Assembly (NCBI RefSeq): GCF_003752415.1
Contig: NZ_RKHG01000001.1
Span: forward strand, 3,162,001 to 3,226,000
Source: Luteococcus japonicus
GTDB taxonomy: Bacteria > Actinomycetota > Actinomycetes > Propionibacteriales > Propionibacteriaceae
Length of the DNA stretch: 64,000 bases
Direction: 5' to 3'
The notes under the pieces were generated by a model. The model was not told the DNA's origin and did no database searches. It worked only from the letters and a program-made list of their open reading frames with translations. The position numbers and the translations under genes are program-made. This document shows positions 1 to 8,893 of this stretch, one piece after another (positions within the stretch are counted from its first letter, which is position 1; each line of letters begins with the position of its first letter).

Positions 1-457
1 GAAGCCCTCGGAACACCCGCTGTGGTCCGGCTTCGTGTGGCGCGGCGAACTGGCCGACACCTTCGTCGAGTCCGTCGCCGTGCCGTGGCTGCTGCGCTGG
101 ATCCCCGGTACCCCGCTGCTCAATGTCTACTTCCGCAGCATGGGTGCGAAGATTGGCCGTGGCGTGTGGTGCGAGACCTACTGGCTGCCCGAACACGACC
201 TGATCCACCTCGCACAAGGGGCGACGGTCAACAAGGGGTGCGTGGTGCAGACCCACCTCTTCCACGACCGGGTGCTGTCCATGGACACCGTCACGCTGGG
301 ACGCGGCGCCACCCTGGGCCCCAACTCGGTGATCCTGCCGGCCTCGACGCTGGGCAAGCACGCCACGGTCGGACCGGTCTCGCTGGTGATGCGCGGCGAG
401 TCCGTGCCGGACAAGACGCGCTGGATCGGCAATCCGATTGGACCGTGGGAGGACTGA
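1..457 (+). CDS. Pls/PosA-type NRPS-like protein, C-terminal fragment
   Basis: Partial: the frame is open at the left edge, so the start lies outside the window. The visible 151 residues are a left-handed beta-helix (hexapeptide-repeat acyltransferase-like) domain, with the family motif LPEHDLIHLA and then QTHLFHDRV. They end in TRWIGNPIG, which matches the terminal domain of Pls/PosA proteins, the large membrane NRPS-like enzymes related to epsilon-polylysine synthetase. In that family an adenylation domain and a carrier domain precede a membrane region and this terminal part. None of those is visible here, so the substrate cannot be stated. A phosphopantetheinyl transferase gene 1.4 kb downstream could activate its carrier domain. 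Family assignment is from motif memory. Confidence 0.75.
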   Translation, partial: KPSEHPLWSGFVWRGELADTFVESVAVPWLLRWIPGTPLLNVYFRSMGAKIGRGVWCETYWLPEHDLIHLAQGATVNKGCVVQTHLFHDRVLSMDTVTLGRGATLGPNSVILPASTLGKHATVGPVSLVMRGESVPDKTRWIGNPIGPWED

Positions 458-463
458 GGGGCC

Positions 464-469
464 TAGGCT
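464..469 (+). promoter_or_regulatory. -10 box (TAGGCT) for the M1 aminopeptidase gene
   Basis: TAGGCT lies just after the stop codon of the upstream gene. A possible -35 is TTGGAC at 438-443, with a long 20-bp spacer, so the match is moderate. Transcription would start near 477, directly before the three 13-bp repeats, leaving a leader of about 62 nt. Confidence 0.4.
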
Positions 470-477
470 GTATCCCT

Positions 478-516
478 GTCCGCACGAAGAGTCCGCACGA
501 AGAGTCCGCACGAAGA
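478..516 (+). repeat. Three perfect tandem copies of a 13-bp unit in a 5' leader
   Basis: GTCCGCACGAAGA occurs three times head to tail with no mismatches (478-490, 491-503, 504-516). It lies between the likely promoter and the ribosome binding site (GAGGAG, 527-532) of the aminopeptidase gene, so copy-number changes would alter only leader length. Confidence 0.9.
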
Positions 517-538
517 CGACGAGCACGAGGAGACCCAG

Positions 539-1864
539 ATGGCCGCGCCGGATCCGTACCTTTCCGGACACGGCGACGACCGCTACCGCGTGCGTCACTA
601 CGACCTGCGGCTGGACTACAAGGTCACCACGAATCGGCTCGACGAGGTCGCGGTGCTGGACGTGGAGATGGTGGCCGACGCCAAGCAGCTGGAGCTGGAC
701 CTGTCCGGCCTGCAGGTCTCCAAGGTGCTCGTCGACGGCACCAAGGCCCGCCACCGTACCCGCAATCGCAAGCTCCTGGTGGAGCTGGGCGCCGCCGAAG
801 CGGGGGACCGCTTCCGGGTGACGGTGAACTGTGCCGGCAAGCCGCGCCCCGTGCCCGGCGTGCACGGCGCCGCCGGCTGGGAGGAACTGACCGACGGGGT
901 CCTGGTCGGTTCCCAGCCGCAGGGCGCGCCCGGTTGGTTCCCGTGCAATGACGACGCCGCGGACAAGGCCACCTACCGGATCCAGCTCGACGTGGCCCAG
1001 AGCTACCACGTCGTCGCCAACGGCACCCTGGTGGACCAGGAGAACCGTGGCGGCAGCACGCGCTGGGTCTACGAGATGGACGCCCCGATGGCGCCCTACC
1101 TGGCCACCGTGCAGATCGGCCACTACGTCACCACCGATCTCTCGGGTGCTCCGGTGCCGGTGCAGATCGTCCACCCGCCGCACGTCGCCGTCGGTGCCGG
1201 CACCGCCTTCGAGCACCAGGCGGAGATGGTGCGCCACTTCGTCGACCTGTTCGGCCCCTACCCCTTCCGGCAGTACCGCGCCGTGGTGGCCAATGACGTG
1301 CTGGAGATCCCGCTGGAGGCCCAGGGGCTGAGCTCCTTCGGGCGCAACTTCGCCCGGCCCACCTGGGAGAACGAACGCCTGGTGGCCCATGAGCTGTCCC
1401 ACCAGTGGTTCGGCAACAGCGTCACCGCAAGCCAGCTGGCAGACATCTGGCTGCACGAGGGATTCGCCTGCTATTCGGAATGGCTGTGGGCGGACCACCG
1501 CGCCGCCACGGATCCGCGGGTGCTGGACGTGCAGGCCCAGGCCGAACGCCACCACCGGGACCTGGCGCAGGAGAAGCAGGGGCTGGTGCTCACCGAACCC
1601 GGCATGCCCAACATGTTCGACGACTGGGTCTACAAGCGCGGCGCGCTGACCCTGCACGCGGTACGTGCCTGCCTCGGCGATGACGCCTTCTTCCGGATGC
1701 TGCAGTCCTGGACCGCCACCCACGCCGGCGGCATCGTGACCACCAAGATGTTCGTGGACCACTGCATCGAATTCGCCTCCGACGACGGTTTCGAGCTGGC
1801 AGCCACCCTCGACGCGTGGCTCAACCAGCCACGACTTCCAGGGCTACCGGTCCTTCGCCGCTGA
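539..1864 (+). CDS. M1 family zinc aminopeptidase
   Basis: 441 residues. Cleaves N-terminal residues from peptides using one zinc ion; no signal peptide, so cytoplasmic. The N-terminal beta domain is followed by the thermolysin-like catalytic domain with HELSHQW at about 284-290 (HEXXH zinc ligands and general base) and the third ligand Glu in WLHEGFACYSEW at about 306. It has the short length of actinobacterial M1 enzymes that lack the C-terminal helical bowl of PepN. The start ATG follows GAGGAG by 6 nt. The 3' end overlaps the convergent phosphopantetheinyl transferase gene by 44 bp. Confidence 0.88.
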   Translation: MAAPDPYLSGHGDDRYRVRHYDLRLDYKVTTNRLDEVAVLDVEMVADAKQLELDLSGLQVSKVLVDGTKARHRTRNRKLLVELGAAEAGDRFRVTVNCAGKPRPVPGVHGAAGWEELTDGVLVGSQPQGAPGWFPCNDDAADKATYRIQLDVAQSYHVVANGTLVDQENRGGSTRWVYEMDAPMAPYLATVQIGHYVTTDLSGAPVPVQIVHPPHVAVGAGTAFEHQAEMVRHFVDLFGPYPFRQYRAVVANDVLEIPLEAQGLSSFGRNFARPTWENERLVAHELSHQWFGNSVTASQLADIWLHEGFACYSEWLWADHRAATDPRVLDVQAQAERHHRDLAQEKQGLVLTEPGMPNMFDDWVYKRGALTLHAVRACLGDDAFFRMLQSWTATHAGGIVTTKMFVDHCIEFASDDGFELAATLDAWLNQPRLPGLPVLRR

Positions 1865-2357
1865 CGGCCTCGTCCCCCAGCGCGACTGCGCAGGCCCAGC
1901 CCGGCCCCAGGTCCACGTCGACGAGCCAGGCCAGCTCCTGCTGCACGGCAAGACTGCGCGGATCCACGGTGAGACCGGTGCCGCGGGCCTTCAGTGCCGC
2001 CTCCTTGCGGACCCACAGCCGGGTTCGTTCCGCCGCATCGCCGGCCGCTTCCGACGGGTGCAGCGCCACTGCGTCGAAGTCGGGAAAGTCAGCGGCTCCG
2101 GCTCCTTCCACGTCCACGCCCACCGGGCCGTCCAGGCAGGCGGCCACCACGGCCAGCCGGCCGGAGCTGTCCCGCGCCACGCTCGCGTGGACCGGGCGCG
2201 GGGTGCAGAGCACCACCGGGCGGCCGTGCGCATCGCTGCCGCACCGGCCGCAGGCGTGCACCAGCCGGGGCCGTCCCCCGGCCAGCTCGGCAGCCAGGGC
2301 GAGCACCAGCCGGTGGGCGTCCGCGGCGGGGCCACGGCGCAGCCAGACTCGGGTCAC
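1821..2357 (-). CDS. 4'-phosphopantetheinyl transferase superfamily protein
   Basis: 178 residues. Transfers 4'-phosphopantetheine from CoA to a serine of carrier proteins. The conserved ACPS core is visible: GVDVEG at about 79-84 (Mg-binding Asp and Glu) and WVRKEAALKARGTGL at about 118-132 (second Mg ligand Glu and the KxxxK signature). The short length with a single VDVE motif resembles the Sfp/HetI group or a half-size variant. It is transcribed toward the M1 aminopeptidase gene and stands close to a Pls-type NRPS-like gene, a plausible client. The stop of the downstream-reading pullulanase gene lies 8 bp before its start. Confidence 0.82.
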   Translation of the reverse strand: MTRVWLRRGPAADAHRLVLALAAELAGGRPRLVHACGRCGSDAHGRPVVLCTPRPVHASVARDSSGRLAVVAACLDGPVGVDVEGAGAADFPDFDAVALHPSEAAGDAAERTRLWVRKEAALKARGTGLTVDPRSLAVQQELAWLVDVDLGPGWACAVALGDEAVSGEGPVALEVVAG

Positions 2358-2364
2358 GGCGGGC

Positions 2365-5088
2365 TCAGGAGGGCATGTGGTTGAAGACCGCCACCGTACG
2401 GGCGGGCACCTCGAAGACCCCGCCGTCGAAGCGCGCCCGGCGCATCACGTCGGTGGGGCCGTCCAGCTGCACCGGGTTGATGACCAGCCGTTCGCCGGCC
2501 AGGCCGGAAATCTCCTGCCGCACGTCCTCACCCCGGGTGTTGAAGACCACCACGACGCCCAGCAGGTCCTGGTCGATCCGGGGTCCGAAGCGGTCGTCGA
2601 TGTGCATGGTGATGACGCCGGGAACGGCACGCTCCGTGCCGGAGAGGGGGAAGGACAGCTTGGTGCGGACCAGCTCGGCGGTGCCGAGCCGGAAGAGCCG
2701 GGTGGATCGGCGCAGCCGCAGCAGCATCTCGGCCTGCCGGGCCGCCTCCATCACGTCCTCGGCCGTGGGCTTCAGGGAGCTCTCGCGCAGTAGGGGGCGC
2801 AGCCAGTGCCAGCGGGTCATGTTGTCGTCGGCGCTGGGCAGGCCGTGGCCGAAGCCGTTGTCCTCGCCGGTCCAGTCGAGCCGGTTGAACCAGTCGCCGG
2901 CATTGTAGGAATTGCGGTCCAGGGACTTGCTGCGCAGCAGGTCCGCCCCGGCATGCCACAGGAAGGGCGCCTGGCCGAGCGCAACGGTGGCCAGGCACAG
3001 CGTGTTCATCCGTATCCGGCTCCCCATGTCCATCCCCACCGGCAGCTTCAGCAGCAGGGCGTCCCACAGGGTCTCGTTGTCATGCGCGTCGACGTAGTTG
3101 ATCACGTCGGTGGGCTCGATGGCGTAGCCGGCGGGGCGGCCGCCATAGTCGATGTCCGCTCCGCGGCGGGTGGTGCCGTCGGTGCACGGCACCAGGTAGT
3201 CGGCCAGGTTTCCGGTCAGCCCCAGCATCAGCAGGTCCGTGTCGTGGCCCAGCATCCGCTCCGGTTCGCGATTGCAGGCCGCGCCATTGGGATCGGTGGC
3301 CAGGCCGGTGCCGAAGCCCTGCCGTCGAGGGTCCTCGTCGAAGGGGCGCCCGCCGCGCACGGCGTCGCGGATCCGGTCGTTGAAGGTGGCGATCCGGGTG
3401 CCGGACAGCTGCCCCTGGACGGCCTGGGTGAACAGCGCATTGTCCGCCACCTCGCCGAAGTTCCAGCCCTCGCCGTAGAGGTAGACCCCGTGGCCGTCGA
3501 CGCCGTCATCGGTGAGGGTCAGCTTGTCCAGCGCGGCCCGCACCCGGGCCATGTTGCGGACGCTGGAGTGGCCCATCAGGTCGAAGCGGAATCCGTCGAC
3601 GTGGTAGTGCTTGGCCCAGCGCACGACCATGTCCACCATCAGCCGCTCGGTCATCAGCCGTTCGGTGGCGACATTGTTGGCCGCGGTGGAGCCCTCCGGC
3701 GCGCCACGTGCATCCAGCCGGTGGTGGTAGCCGGGCACGATCCGGTCCAGCACGCTGAACGGGTTCTGGCCGGAGGCGCCGGTGTGGGTGAAGACCTGGT
3801 CCATCACCACTCGCAGCCCCAGACCGTGCAGGGCGTGCACCATCTGGCGGAACTCGCGGGTCCGGCGGGCGCCATCGGCGGCCTCCGGTCGCGAGGTGTA
3901 CGAGCCCTCCGGCGCGCCCCAGTGGTAGGGGTCATAGCCCCAGTTGAAGGCGTCGTGTGCGGCGCCGCGGGCCACCAGCTTCTGCTGCACCGGGCTGTCC
4001 GGGGCAAGCATCCGCAGTTCCTCTTCGGCGGGCTGCGGTTGGAGAGCCTGTTCGGGGATGCTCGTCACGTCGAAGCAGGGGAGCAGGTGGACGGTGTTCA
4101 GCCCGGCCCGGGCCAGCCGTCGCAGGTGCCGGGATCCATGGCCGTCGACGCCGAAGGCCAGGTAGCTGCCACGCAGGTCCTCCGGCACCAGGGCATCGGT
4201 CATGGAGAAGTCACGGACGTGCAGTTCGTAGACGGCAGCGTCGGCCAGGCTGACCAGCCGGGGGCCGACCGAGTTCGCCCAGTCATCGGGCATCCAGGCG
4301 GGATCCTCGAGGTCCACCAGCACGGAGCGCTGGGAATCCACGGTCAGCCCGGAGGAATAGGGATCGGTGACCAAGTTCGTCTCCAACCGGCCGGTGCTGG
4401 GGACATAGACGTGTACCTCGAAGAGGTACCGGGAGCCGACGGCCTCGCCGGCCAGGCGTGCGGTCCAGGTGCCGTGCGGGCCGCGCATCATGCTGCGACG
4501 GCGGGCGGTCTCCACCCGGGGCGCCGGCCCGGCATCGGGCTCCCAGAGCAGCAGGTCCACGCGACGGGCGGTGGGGGCCCACAGTCCCAGCTGGATCCGT
4601 CCGTCGTGGAAGGTCGGGCCCTGGGGGTCGGCATAGGCCTTGCGCCCGTAGACGGCGTCGATCACCGGGCCGAGCTGGAGGCCGGTCAGTTCGGCGATCC
4701 GCCCGTGGGTACGTCGGGCCACCAGCAGCTGCCCGGTGAGCATCTCCGCGACGCTGCGCTGCCACTGGTCGGGGACACGCAGCACGGTGTGACCCACCAG
4801 ATGCGGGTGCAGGGCGCGCTGTCGGGTCTCCATCCCGGCGGCGTTCACGGCAAGGGGAATGGTGGTGAGGTCCCGGGCGTGGACGCCGCCCTCACCGATC
4901 GAGGTCTGCGCCGACGGGGACCACATCAACAGCCAGTCGGAGACGTCATCGCCGCGCCAGGTGCGGACCGCCCCGGAGGCGTCATCCATCTCTCGCGGCA
5001 CCGCGATGGTGTGTTCGTCGATCCATACGGCACGGGCGCCGTCGATCTTCAGGCTGGGCACTGTCGCGAGGCGCGCGGCACTGGGCAT
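2365..5088 (-). CDS. Pullulanase-type alpha-1,6-glucosidase (GH13)
   Basis: 907 residues from the ATG at 5088. A TTG at 5148 and a GTG at 5106 would extend it by up to 20 residues, and no start has a well-placed Shine-Dalgarno. Hydrolyses alpha-1,6 branches of glycogen-like glucans. N-terminal CBM48-like beta domains are followed by the GH13 barrel: the YDPYHWGAPEGSY motif of pullulanases at about 381-394, nucleophile Asp in GFRFDLMGH near 502, acid/base Glu in YGEGWNFGE near 540, and the transition-state Asp in VDAHDNE near 670. No signal peptide is visible, so it is probably a cytoplasmic debranching enzyme. It is divergent from dapB, with about 140 bp between. Confidence 0.88.
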   Translation of the reverse strand: MPSAARLATVPSLKIDGARAVWIDEHTIAVPREMDDASGAVRTWRGDDVSDWLLMWSPSAQTSIGEGGVHARDLTTIPLAVNAAGMETRQRALHPHLVGHTVLRVPDQWQRSVAEMLTGQLLVARRTHGRIAELTGLQLGPVIDAVYGRKAYADPQGPTFHDGRIQLGLWAPTARRVDLLLWEPDAGPAPRVETARRRSMMRGPHGTWTARLAGEAVGSRYLFEVHVYVPSTGRLETNLVTDPYSSGLTVDSQRSVLVDLEDPAWMPDDWANSVGPRLVSLADAAVYELHVRDFSMTDALVPEDLRGSYLAFGVDGHGSRHLRRLARAGLNTVHLLPCFDVTSIPEQALQPQPAEEELRMLAPDSPVQQKLVARGAAHDAFNWGYDPYHWGAPEGSYTSRPEAADGARRTREFRQMVHALHGLGLRVVMDQVFTHTGASGQNPFSVLDRIVPGYHHRLDARGAPEGSTAANNVATERLMTERLMVDMVVRWAKHYHVDGFRFDLMGHSSVRNMARVRAALDKLTLTDDGVDGHGVYLYGEGWNFGEVADNALFTQAVQGQLSGTRIATFNDRIRDAVRGGRPFDEDPRRQGFGTGLATDPNGAACNREPERMLGHDTDLLMLGLTGNLADYLVPCTDGTTRRGADIDYGGRPAGYAIEPTDVINYVDAHDNETLWDALLLKLPVGMDMGSRIRMNTLCLATVALGQAPFLWHAGADLLRSKSLDRNSYNAGDWFNRLDWTGEDNGFGHGLPSADDNMTRWHWLRPLLRESSLKPTAEDVMEAARQAEMLLRLRRSTRLFRLGTAELVRTKLSFPLSGTERAVPGVITMHIDDRFGPRIDQDLLGVVVVFNTRGEDVRQEISGLAGERLVINPVQLDGPTDVMRRARFDGGVFEVPARTVAVFNHMPS

Positions 5089-5136
5089 GTCGAAGAGGGG
5101 AGGCACGCCTCCAAGATAGTCCCCCGTGAGTCGTGA

Positions 5137-5967
<831 letters not shown>

Positions 5968-5970
5968 CCG

Positions 5971-6600
5971 CTACTCGTTCCCCGAGCCTGTCGAGGGGGA
6001 GATGTCGGTGTGCATGCGGATCTGCTTGACCCGCAGCACACCATCCGGGGTGCCCACCTCACGGTGGGCACCATCCGGCGCCCAACCCGCCTCGGTGAGC
6101 CAGGAACGCATCTGGTCGTCGGTGGACAGCAACCACCAGGTGGCGCGCAGGTAGCCGTCTGCCTGCATGGTGTTGACCGCGGCGTGCATCAGGCGGTCCT
6201 CGTGCCCCTGCCCCGCCAGCAGCGGGTCGACGCAGAATTCGGCCACCATCGAGTCCGTCGGGTCCGCATCCGGGTCATCACTGGGCCCCACGGCGGCGAA
6301 ACCGCAGACGGAGGTGCGCTGGCGAGTGCTGCCGGGCTCGGTTCCCGGCTCGGCCGCGCCAAAGGCCTGCACGGCCACCAGGACGCGGAAGTGTGCCAAG
6401 GGGGGACGGGTGATGGCCCGGTGCCAGACCTCGGCCATCTGGTCGAGGTCCACCTCGTCGAGCATCCGACGCTGCAGGTCGTCGCGCGCCCAGGCACGGC
6501 GTTGTATCTCGGAGATCTGCAGGGCCTCGGCGGGCATCGCGAGGCGCACGCTGGGGGCCACGGGCGGGGTGGGCGTCTGGGGTGTCTCGGGACTGGACAT
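5971..6600 (-). CDS. GNAT-like N-acetyltransferase
   Basis: 209 residues from the ATG at 6600 (MSSPETPQ; AGGA upstream). An ATG at 6609 would add three residues. The pattern of an N-terminal A/E-rich helix, beta strands and a VDPLLAGQGHEDRLM stretch (relaxed acetyl-CoA-binding loop, near 150-165) fits the GNAT fold. The substrate is not recognisable. The final residues (about STGSGNE) are encoded by the dispersed repeat at 5976-5998, suggesting the original C-terminus was altered when that repeat arrived. It points away from the small-transcript locus at 6.6-6.74 kb. Confidence 0.6.
   Translation of the reverse strand: MSSPETPQTPTPPVAPSVRLAMPAEALQISEIQRRAWARDDLQRRMLDEVDLDQMAEVWHRAITRPPLAHFRVLVAVQAFGAAEPGTEPGSTRQRTSVCGFAAVGPSDDPDADPTDSMVAEFCVDPLLAGQGHEDRLMHAAVNTMQADGYLRATWWLLSTDDQMRSWLTEAGWAPDGAHREVGTPDGVLRVKQIRMHTDISPSTGSGNE
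5976..5998. repeat. Dispersed intergenic repeat, copy 1
   Basis: The core CCCCGAGCCTGTCGAGGGG lies between the convergent dapB and GNAT stop codons, overlapping the end of the GNAT gene. A second copy differing at three positions of the 23-bp unit occurs at 11150-11172, again at a convergent gene junction. Confidence 0.6.
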
Positions 6601-6624
6601 GGCAGCCATCCTAGGGGCGCCCGA

Positions 6625-6737
6625 GAAGACCTCGACCACGCCGTGGAAGGACAATTTCTGAACCATGGCAGATGTGTGCAAGACTTCTTCCTGGCTGGAG
6701 TTGTCCGAACCCCCGAGCGGACAACTCCAGCTTTTTT
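6625..6737 (+). ncRNA. Candidate small RNA or leader peptide transcript upstream of rnj
   Basis: Inferred from the terminator at 6694-6737. The 5' end is uncertain, because no strong promoter is visible (a weak -10-like ACAATTT at about 6650). It contains an ATG at 6665 opening a short frame MADVCKTSSWLELSEPP that runs through the hairpin, so it could be a leader-peptide mRNA rather than a noncoding RNA. It is divergent from the GNAT gene and ends 42 bp before the RNase J start. Confidence 0.4.
6694..6737 (+). terminator. Strong intrinsic terminator of an unannotated small transcript
   Basis: A perfect 14-bp stem (GCTGGAGTTGTCCG 6694-6707 with CGGACAACTCCAGC 6718-6731), a 10-nt loop and six T residues (6732-6737). 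It is oriented to stop plus-strand transcription. The only annotated plus-strand gene upstream is dapB, 0.7 kb away across an opposing gene, and the RNase J promoter lies after it. It therefore most likely ends a short RNA initiated between about 6610 and 6680. Confidence 0.85.
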
Positions 6738-6743
6738 CATGCC

Positions 6744-6773
6744 CTGACACGGTGCGCTGCCCCGGGCTAGTCT
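6744..6773 (+). promoter_or_regulatory. Promoter of rnj (CTGACA / TAGTCT), leaderless
   Basis: The -35 CTGACA is at 6744-6749 and the -10 TAGTCT at 6768-6773, with 18 bp between. Six nucleotides later comes the GTG start codon of RNase J at 6780, so the transcript would begin at or next to the start codon. No Shine-Dalgarno is present. Confidence 0.7.
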
Positions 6774-6779
6774 GGCGGC

Positions 6780-8465
6780 GTGTCAGCACACGTGACGATT
6801 CCCCCGGCCCTGGCTCCCGACACCCTGCGCATCATCCCGCTGGGCGGTCTTGGCGACGTGGGCCGCAACATGACCTGCTTCGAGATCAATGGCGAGATCC
6901 TGCTGGTGGACTGCGGCGTCTTCTTCCCCGACGACGACCACCCCGGCGTTGACCTGATCCTGCCCGGCCTGGACCGCCTGGACGACCGGCTCGACGACAT
7001 CGTCGGCATGGTCCTCACCCACGGCCACGAGGACCACGTCGGGGCGGTGCCCTACCTGCTGCGGCGGCGCAGCGACATCCCGATCTGGGGCTCCAGGCTC
7101 ACCTTGGCCCTGGTCGAGGGCAAGCTGCGCGAACACCGGATCCGCAACATGGACCTGCAGGAGGTGGCCGAGGGGGACCGGGCGAAGGTCAGCGAGCACT
7201 TCGACCTGGAATTCCTCGCCGTCAACCACTCGATCCCCGACGCCCTGGCCGTCTGCCTCCGGACTGCCGGCGGGACGGTGCTGCACACTGGCGACTTCAA
7301 GATGGACCAGCTGCCCCTCGACGGGAGGATCACGGACCTGCGCGGCTTCGCGCGCTTGGGTGAAGAGGGCGTCGACCTGTTCATGGCGGACTCCACCAAT
7401 GCCGAGGTGCCCGGCTTCACCACGCCGGAGAAGGACCTCGTGCCCGCGCTGGAGCGGGTCTTCGAGCGGGCCGAGAACAAGCTGATCGTTGCCTGCTTCG
7501 CCTCCCACGTGCACCGCGTGCAGCAGGTGCTCGACCTGGCCGTGAAGCATGACCGCAAGGTGGTCTACGTGGGGCGATCCATGGTGCGCAACATGAGTGT
7601 GGCGAGGGACCTGGGCTTTCTGAAGGTGCCCGGCGACACCCTGATCGAGCTGAAGGACATTGACAACTACCGCGACGACCAGGTGGTGGTCATCTCCACC
7701 GGGTCGCAGGGCGAGCCGCTCAGCGCGCTCAGCCGGATCGCCAACCGGGAGCACCCGGTGATCGAGGTGGGGGATCATGACACGGTGCTGTTGGCCTCCA
7801 GCCTGATCCCCGGCAACGAGAATGCCGTCTATCGGGTGATCAACGGTCTGTCCCGGTTGGGCGCCACCGTGGTGCACAAGGGAAATGCACTGGTGCACGT
7901 CTCCGGGCATGCGTCGGCGGGCGAACTGCTCTACTGCTACAACGTGATCCGGCCCCGCAATGCGATGCCGATCCACGGTGAGATCCGCCACCTGATTGCC
8001 AATGCCAAGCTGGCGCAGGCCACCGGCATCCCCGCAGAGAGCACCCTGGTGGTGGAGGACGGCGCCGTGGTCGACCTGGCCGACGGGAGGGCCACGGTGG
8101 TGGGCGCGGTGGATGCCAGCTACATCTTCGTGGACGGCTCGACGGTGGGTGACATCACCACCAGCGAGCTGACCGACCGCAAGATCCTGGGCGAGGAGGG
8201 CTTCATCTCCGTCGTCGCGGCCGTGGACCTGCACTCGCAGAGCCTGGTCAGCGGCCCGGACATCCACGCCCGGGGTTTCAGTGAGAATGACGAGGCCTTC
8301 GCCCAGGTCAGGAAGCAGATTGCCTCGGAGCTCACCAAGGCGCTGACCGACGGCGTGGACGACACGCATCGCCTGCAGCAGGTGGTCCGACGCACCATCG
8401 GCCGGTGGGTCTCCAACACCTACCGTCGTCGTCCGATGATCGTGCCGGTGGTCATTGTCACCTGA
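6780..8465 (+). CDS. rnj: Ribonuclease J
   Basis: 561 residues. A zinc-dependent endo- and 5'-3' exoribonuclease of mRNA turnover and rRNA maturation. The metallo-beta-lactamase motif THGHEDHVG is at about 80-88, followed by HTGDFKMD and ADSTNAE. The beta-CASP domain has HVSGHA near 376. A C-terminal dimerisation domain completes the usual length of 550-560. Translation begins at GTG 6780 directly after the promoter, with no ribosome binding site, indicating a leaderless mRNA. In many actinobacteria this gene follows dapA/dapB, as here, although the two are separated by an opposing gene and a terminator. Confidence 0.95.
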   Translation: MSAHVTIPPALAPDTLRIIPLGGLGDVGRNMTCFEINGEILLVDCGVFFPDDDHPGVDLILPGLDRLDDRLDDIVGMVLTHGHEDHVGAVPYLLRRRSDIPIWGSRLTLALVEGKLREHRIRNMDLQEVAEGDRAKVSEHFDLEFLAVNHSIPDALAVCLRTAGGTVLHTGDFKMDQLPLDGRITDLRGFARLGEEGVDLFMADSTNAEVPGFTTPEKDLVPALERVFERAENKLIVACFASHVHRVQQVLDLAVKHDRKVVYVGRSMVRNMSVARDLGFLKVPGDTLIELKDIDNYRDDQVVVISTGSQGEPLSALSRIANREHPVIEVGDHDTVLLASSLIPGNENAVYRVINGLSRLGATVVHKGNALVHVSGHASAGELLYCYNVIRPRNAMPIHGEIRHLIANAKLAQATGIPAESTLVVEDGAVVDLADGRATVVGAVDASYIFVDGSTVGDITTSELTDRKILGEEGFISVVAAVDLHSQSLVSGPDIHARGFSENDEAFAQVRKQIASELTKALTDGVDDTHRLQQVVRRTIGRWVSNTYRRRPMIVPVVIVT

Positions 8466-8497
8466 GTGGTGGCCGCTGGGCTGCTTCGTCGTCCGGT

Positions 8498-8527
8498 TTG
8501 GACCTCGCGGCCCGGGCGGGCTATCAT
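8498..8527 (+). promoter_or_regulatory. Promoter of rpmB (TTGGAC / TATCAT)
   Basis: The -35 TTGGAC (8498-8503) and -10 TATCAT (8522-8527) are 18 bp apart. This is one of the best sigma-A-like promoters in the window and gives a leader of about 70 nt. Confidence 0.65.
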
Positions 8528-8604
8528 TCTCGGGTTGCCCGTTTTGGGCTGACCCACCGGGGACCTCGTCCCCACATCTGATCCATCTACCGAGGAGTAC
8601 TCCA

Positions 8605-8790
8605 ATGGCTGCCGTGTGCGACGTCTGCGCCAAGGGCCCGGGCTTCGGCCACAACGTGCCGTGGTCGAAGAAGAAGACCAACCGTCGTTGGAACCCGAAC
8701 ATCCAGCGTGTTCGCGCGGTTGTCAATGGCACCGCCAAGCGCGTCAACGTGTGCACCGCCTGCCTGAAGGCTGGCAAGGTCTCTCGCTGA
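8605..8790 (+). CDS. rpmB: 50S ribosomal protein L28
   Basis: 61 residues, the normal length. A large-subunit protein. It is the zinc-binding (C+) form: CDVC at 6-9 and CTAC near 51-54 make the two knuckles. Start ATG with GAGGAG at 8592-8597. Followed by a terminator and the leaderless recG gene; L28 next to recG is a common actinobacterial order. Confidence 0.96.
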   Translation: MAAVCDVCAKGPGFGHNVPWSKKKTNRRWNPNIQRVRAVVNGTAKRVNVCTACLKAGKVSR

Positions 8791-8819
8791 TCCCTTCCGG
8801 CTCCGGCTGGACACTTGCA

Positions 8820-8849
8820 GGCCATCGTCCTCCGGGACGGTGGCCTTCT
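8820..8849 (+). terminator. Terminator after rpmB
   Basis: Stem GGCCATCGTCC (8820-8830) with GGACGGTGGCC (8835-8845), with one T-G wobble, a TCCG loop, then TTCTT. It separates rpmB from the recG promoter. Confidence 0.7.
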
Positions 8850-8893
8850 TGCCTTCCCGGGTTTTGTCAGACCCGGTGGGTAGGCTCGCGAGC

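Noticed and set aside
478-516. CRISPR-like array
   Set aside because: The 13-bp units are directly adjacent with no spacers.
2806-5136. Long open plus-strand frame (about 776 codons) opposite the pullulanase gene
   Set aside because: Composition is Val/Gly/His-rich without domain motifs; it mirrors codon bias of the real GH13 gene on the other strand.
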